From the NCBI GenBank assembly GCA_028023455.1, contig JAQFVV010006310.1, forward strand, positions 2,670,001 to 2,734,000: DNA of 64,000 nucleotides, written 5' to 3'. The position numbers and the translations under genes are program-made. Positions 59,871 through 64,000 of the stretch are shown piece by piece (position 1 is the stretch's first letter; every line of letters starts with the position of its first letter). This DNA comes from Epiperipatus broadwayi. Lineage: Eukaryota; Onychophora; Udeonychophora; Euonychophora; Peripatidae. The notes beneath the pieces were generated by a model that saw nothing but the letters and a program-made list of their open reading frames with translations, did no database searches and was not told the DNA's origin.

Positions 59871-59999
59871 TCAATTCCAATATCTTGGCTTGCACCATTG
59901 CAACATTTGGAATATGAGACATAATTTAATGTATCATGATTATAAATATAAAATTATTTCCAAACCCACAACATTCATTCTGTCTTCAAGAAAACTCAA

Positions 60000-60340
60000 C
60001 AGCTATTTCACTTAAAAACTATCAGGCAATTGAGAAAAAAGACCATGGTGTTTCTTGATGTTAAACTCGGAGGTAAAAAGCCACTAAATTCACTATACTA
60101 GCTGATACATATTGGTGAGCAACCCATCCATGTTCGTTCACCATATGAATAATCACAAAGTAATAACAGTTGCTATGCTAAGAATGTGACATTAAGAATT
60201 TTCCCTGCTAAATTACTTTAAGATCTTGAAGAGGAATCAAAGAATCCCCTTTTAGTTAACAGCTTCTGCAGTATCTACCAAAATCTTATTTAATATATTT
60301 TACATTTAATTTAGAATAATTGCCTGTATAGTTTTTTCAT
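60000..60340. other. No gene recognised
   Basis: Slightly less A/T-rich between LINE-B and a SINE; no frame seen. Confidence 0.4.
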
Positions 60341-60344
60341 AGTG

Positions 60345-60480
60345 ATTGAATGGCAGATTCTGGAGCTCAAGTTCTATTGATTGTAGTCTAGTTCTTTTGC
60401 TTTTTTGCTCAAATTTCTTAATGAACTGAGCACTAATGCAATTAAGATTTATTTCAGCTGTTAGGAAGATATTATATGAT
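60345..60480 (+). mobile_element. tRNA-derived SINE copy 7 (5' eroded)
   Basis: 'gcagattctggagctcaagt' + 'tctattgattgtagtc' followed by 'tgctcaaatttcttaatgaa' + 'ctgagcactaatgc'. The order of blocks is as in the other copies; the A box is eroded. Confidence 0.65.
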
Positions 60481-60489
60481 AGACAACTA

Positions 60490-62300
60490 CATTGTAAGTT
60501 TTTAACATTGTCATATATGTTATTTGGCATATTTCATAATGCTACAGGCCCAGCTAAAAAATAATTGAGATGCCTATAGGTTATTGATATTTTTATTTGG
60601 TATGTGGTATAAGCAATGAATAATTTAAAGAGTGTTCAGTATTTATTTTTGGGTCATTGTGCTTCTTATTATCAAACATGAAGAAGATTTCATTTGTTTA
60701 AAGTTTGTGTCCAACAATAGGGAAATGGCTTTAAACCCATAATGTTATTATTGTGCGATTAATCTCTTTTGACAAATAAAATCTCTTTCACATTTGATAA
60801 CTCCCCCCCCCCTATAATGAAATGAAATTAATTTATAAGCTAAATAGCATATATTATAATATGAAAATCTAAGAAATGATTTAAAGTACTAAGAGTTATA
60901 ATATTAATTACTATAAAAAATACTAAAATAGTGTTTAAATGTAAAATTTCATAGGATTTTTTGTACAAAGTATACTTTCATGTCAGACCAGGCAAGTCTT
61001 AGTACTAGAATGACTGAAAACTTATTAATGTTTTAAAAATCTAAGATTAAACCCAAGTCTGTTAATTCATCTGTCTTGCATAATCATGAAAAGAGAGCAT
61101 GACCATACTTGTGATCCAAATATTTTCAAAATTATGTGCAACTAAAGAAATGATTGCAAACATACAGTAAAGGAGACATGTATCATTATACAAAATGAAT
61201 ATGTAATGAATCAAATAGTATTCAAATTAGCAATAAAATAATGTTCTCAGCAGACTAACCATGAATATGAGGCAAAAACTTTGAAAAGTATACTTGGTAT
61301 AATAAATCGCACTAAATTTTATATTTAATTTCTGTTTTAATATTTTTCACATTAATATTTAGAATGGCAAAGTAATCAAAACATAATTAAATATTAATTA
61401 ATAATATGCTATTAACTAGGAATGTAATGAAAATACCAAAGAGATCGATTAGAGATATAGCTGTGGTGTTCTCATTGTAATTTATTTTATAATAATAATT
61501 AAATACATATACTATTTACACCAGTTAACAATTATATTACTATCCAAAATTACAAACCCATATTTATTTTATTTTATAATTAAATATAGCAATCGTTTTT
61601 ATGCTGAGCAAATTTCTCACATGCATTGTCAACACAAAACAAACATATTTTTCTATCTTCCTATTATTCCAATTCACACTTTATTTATCTTTAATATCTG
61701 AAGAACTTTTAAATAAATTAAGAGCTTCAGAATGCTAAGTCTTTCTTAAAAGAGATTATTTAATACGTTTCTTTTCTTTTCTTTTTTTTTTCAAAATCAA
61801 AACAACTTTTTAGCCTCAAATATGTTCTTATGGCCTGTCTTAAAAAGAATGAAAAAAAAAGAATTTTCTTTAATAAAAATTTGATTTGCAATCTATTAAC
61901 TTAGTTGAAAGTTCTTTTGAAAATTAAAGGTAAATAAAATATTGATCAGAAATATGAGAAGATAGGATAACATATATTTGTTTTGTGATAACTTTATTGA
62001 GAAGGCTGTCTTGGCAAGGAAACTATTGATAGTGGATTTGTAATTTATTTTTCGGAGTGACTTAATTGTGAGTTTGTGTAAGTAGTTTATTATAATGACC
62101 AGTTTAACTTTTGGCATTTGATATTTTATATATATACAGATGGATTCTTATTAATCCAAAATTCCTGATTCCATGGCTTTTTTTATATTTAATAATTTTT
62201 CAGATTTCAGCAATAAATTTTTTTTTGTCTTTATCATAAACCCAAATTCTGCTAAAAAAAAATATAAATAAACATTAACTTTACTATCTACAGTTTGTAT
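60490..62300. other. AT-rich DNA, no gene seen
   Basis: It may include decayed gag or leader sequence of the Gypsy element that follows, but I can read no zinc knuckle or capsid motif. The minus-strand frame at 62117-61896 is A/T-biased. Confidence 0.4.
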
Positions 62301-62684
62301 ATAACATGTTTGTGACAATGAAATTGAACACTGGCTCTGCTATCTTCATTATTTCAAAAAAATTAGTGGGTAATAATAAACAGAAATCAGAAAGCAGTTC
62401 TCCAGCTAACTTCAAAACTTATATATGATTACCAGGCCAAACTAATCATGCTTCTGGGGGAAACAGAAATAAAAGTTCAGAAAGATTCTAAATACATACA
62501 ATTGTTTTTGTTAGTATCTTGTGAGGAATATAGAAATTTAATGAGCCATAATTCATTCATTCCCCCAGGTTATTTATTAATTGGTGCAAATCAAATCTTT
62601 TTGAATATCAAGGCCAAAGTATAGAACTAAGTTTAGACAATTACCAAGGAGCAGCCATCCATATATTGGACATCAGCCTTTGCT

Positions 62685-63180
62685 TTGGGAGCTAAAGTTT
62701 CAGAAGAATTGGATAGGCTACATGCCAATGAGGTTATTGAATCAGTATCTCATTCCACATGGACTTAGGCTAAATAGTATTCATTATTAAACATAATAGA
62801 GAGATACATATTTGTGAGTGTTATTTTTTCACATTAAAGAAAACACTATTACTCCATAATTATTCTATCCATAAATGAAGCTGATTCTCTGTACTTTATC
62901 TGGGAGTAGAATGTTCTCAAATTAAGTCTTAGCCATATTTACCAACAATTATTGGTTGTCAATAAAATCTTCACTCTCAAGTAATTTACAATATTAATAG
63001 ATTATCTGTGGAATCTCATTGGCTTCAGCCATATTTTGGCAACAAATTATTTTGCAACTAAAATACATGGGGTCATATTTTGTTTTGATGAATTCCTGTT
63101 AGTGGCCAAAAATAAGAGAGAACATTTGGTAATCACTAGAAAGCTTTTTCATAAATTAAAGGAAATAGGAATTAAAATAA
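62685..63180 (+). pseudogene. Gypsy reverse transcriptase domain remnant
   Basis: This holds the N-terminal 'EELDRL...GVIE.S.S.W' region, the 'DLSHAYQQ' region and the YxDD region. Both catalytic sites are damaged: LDLS is LSLS and YIDD is CFDE. 'KNKREHLVITRKLFHKLKEI' after it follows the family's 'K..EEHL..L..VL..L.E.G' segment exactly in spacing. The enzyme copied element RNA into DNA; this copy cannot. Confidence 0.82.
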
Positions 63181-63391
63181 TTTACTGATAAATGTTTCAG
63201 CAAATGAAATAGAATTTTTTGTTCCTTAAAATAACATTGCAGACAATATTTCCTATAAATAGTCAAATAAACACAATCCTGAGAATGCAACACCTTCCTC
63301 AACCAAAAAGAGCTCCAGACATTATAGAATACATAAATTATTGTGAGAGTTTCATTTAACATAAAATTGAAATAGTTGTTTTGTCAGTTGC

Positions 63392-63765
63392 TTGACAAAA
63401 AAACTGGATGCACACGTAATGTTAAACAAAATCAGGTTATTGACAAAAATGTTAATAGATAACACAAATGGGCTAATCTATTTTAATTCAAAGATAGAAT
63501 TAAATCTTAAAAGTGATGCTTCATTTACATATGTCAAGACAATTTTAGCGTACCATAACAAAGATGGCAGTGACTCATTGCATTTGCACCTTATATCTTA
63601 ACTTGAGCTGAGAATTTCTGACATTGACTGCAGGCATTAAAAAATTTCATCAATTTATTTATGAAAGATTCTTTATTTTACAAACTGATTGTAAGTCATT
63701 ACATAGTATATTTAATGTTGAAAAGAGTTTGCTAGAGTGTGACTCACTGTGTATGCTTAGATTGA
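63392..63765 (+). pseudogene. Gypsy RNase H domain remnant
   Basis: A 69-codon frame at 63392-63601 holds 'LKSDAS', with the first catalytic Asp at 63515-63517, then 'DGSDSLHLHLIS' in place of '.DG.E.PI..AS'. After a frame break, 'AGIKKFHQFIYERFFILQTD' + 'CKSLHSIF' carries the later Asp (63687-63689) in the 'KFH.Y.YGR.F.L.TDHKPL' block; its His-Lys-Pro is now Cys-Lys-Ser. 'SLLECDSLCMLRLISFFDYI' continues as the usual '..A.RLQRWAL.LS.YD..I'. Confidence 0.82.
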
Positions 63766-63769
63766 TCAG

Positions 63770-64000
63770 TTTTTTTGATTACATATAACTATAAAATACA
63801 ACATATGAAGGGGGGGGGGGAATCGGTTACTTACCTGCAGTTATATGAAAAGGAAGAAAATCACACAATTAATATGATTAACTTAGAAAATAATTATCAA
63901 ATTAACAGTAAAGCAAGACTATCAATGACTAGGGATCTCAGCTTCTGAGCAAATGAATATGCACAAAATGACCATTTAATGAGTCATAAAAGGTATGCAG
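63770..64000. other. End of window: G run and unassigned sequence
   Basis: A run of about ten G at 63810-63820 is followed by unassigned AT-rich sequence. The integrase part of the Gypsy element would be expected here but is not readable. Confidence 0.4.

Larger units (their letters stand above)
62310..63810 (+). mobile_element. Ty3/Gypsy-type retrotransposon pol fossil (protease, RT, RNase H)
   Basis: In order on the plus strand: an aspartic protease box 'LNTGSAIFIIS' at about 62322-62354 (family LDTGSAVS.IS, catalytic D changed to N); the RT N-terminal block '..GAKVSEELDRLHANEVIE' + 'SVSHSTW' at about 62685-62768; 'LKLSLSHIYQQLLV' at about 62918-62959 (FSKLDLSHAYQQ, catalytic D changed to S); 'CFDEFLLVAKNKREHLV' at about 63081-63131; and RNase H pieces 'LKSDASFTYVKTILAYH' (63499 on) and 'KKFHQFIYERFFILQTDCKS' (63635 on). 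Stops and frameshifts separate them. No integrase or LTR is seen before the window ends. Confidence 0.85.

Noticed and set aside
1-64000. Polymerase II promoters, polyadenylation sites and origins
   Set aside because: TATA-like and AATAAA strings are everywhere in DNA this A/T-rich; none has supporting context.

Overview
The window is animal genomic DNA, roughly three-quarters A+T by eye. I find no exon of a host gene that I can defend. What can be read is transposon fossils of animal type: two RTE-like LINE copies plus two more diverged LINE remnants, Penelope-like elements (PLEs) with a GIY-YIG domain, a hAT transposase of the ZMYM1/DUF4371 type, a Merlin/ISXO2-like scrap, a Ty3/Gypsy pol fossil, a tRNA-derived SINE family and many foldback elements. 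This mix suggests an AT-rich invertebrate metazoan (arthropod, mollusc or similar). I cannot place it further from sequence alone.

Layout. 1.6-4.4 kb: nearly full-length antisense LINE (endonuclease and reverse transcriptase). 11.4-14.5 kb: two ~375-bp direct repeats flank a head-to-head array of ~455-460-bp units, each full unit carrying a hammerhead ribozyme motif. 16.13-17.20 kb: TA-flanked terminal-inverted-repeat element. 18.1-21.7 kb: foldback, triplicated repeat, a hammerhead with an intact core, then an 800-bp-armed palindrome of two PLE 3' ends. 23.4 kb: near-perfect 75-bp hairpin. 24.9-26.8 kb: LINE remnant, SINE and a dispersed repeat. 27.4-30.4 kb: block of more balanced composition, unidentified. 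31.3 kb: SINE. 32.7-35.7 kb: hAT fossil. 36.2-37.0 kb: second divergent PLE pair. 38.2-39.1 kb: LINE remnant with two SINEs. 42.5-43.7 kb: 1.1-kb foldback with 514-bp arms and a smaller sister copy. 46.3 kb: foldback. 48.4 and 49.3 kb: SINEs. 49.5-50.2 kb: two abutting foldbacks, the first with hammerheads in both arms. 51.2 kb: foldback. 53.9 kb: Merlin-like fragment. 56.8-60.5 kb: LINE pieces, dispersed repeat, SINE. 62.3-63.8 kb: Gypsy protease-RT-RNase H fossil.

The most interesting theme is hammerhead-type self-cleaving RNA motifs. Six copies have a recognisable fold. Three of them (19.55 kb and two at 49.6-49.9 kb) keep every core base, as does the minus-strand copy at 12.0 kb. Two copies (12.45 and 12.91 kb) each carry one core change. 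A few more degenerate candidates exist. The hammerheads sit in repeats laid out as head-to-head palindromes, next to PLE fossils that have the same palindromic layout. Published work links hammerheads to PLEs and to small non-autonomous 'retrozymes'. The window looks like a graveyard of such a system, and some ribozyme units may still be able to cleave.
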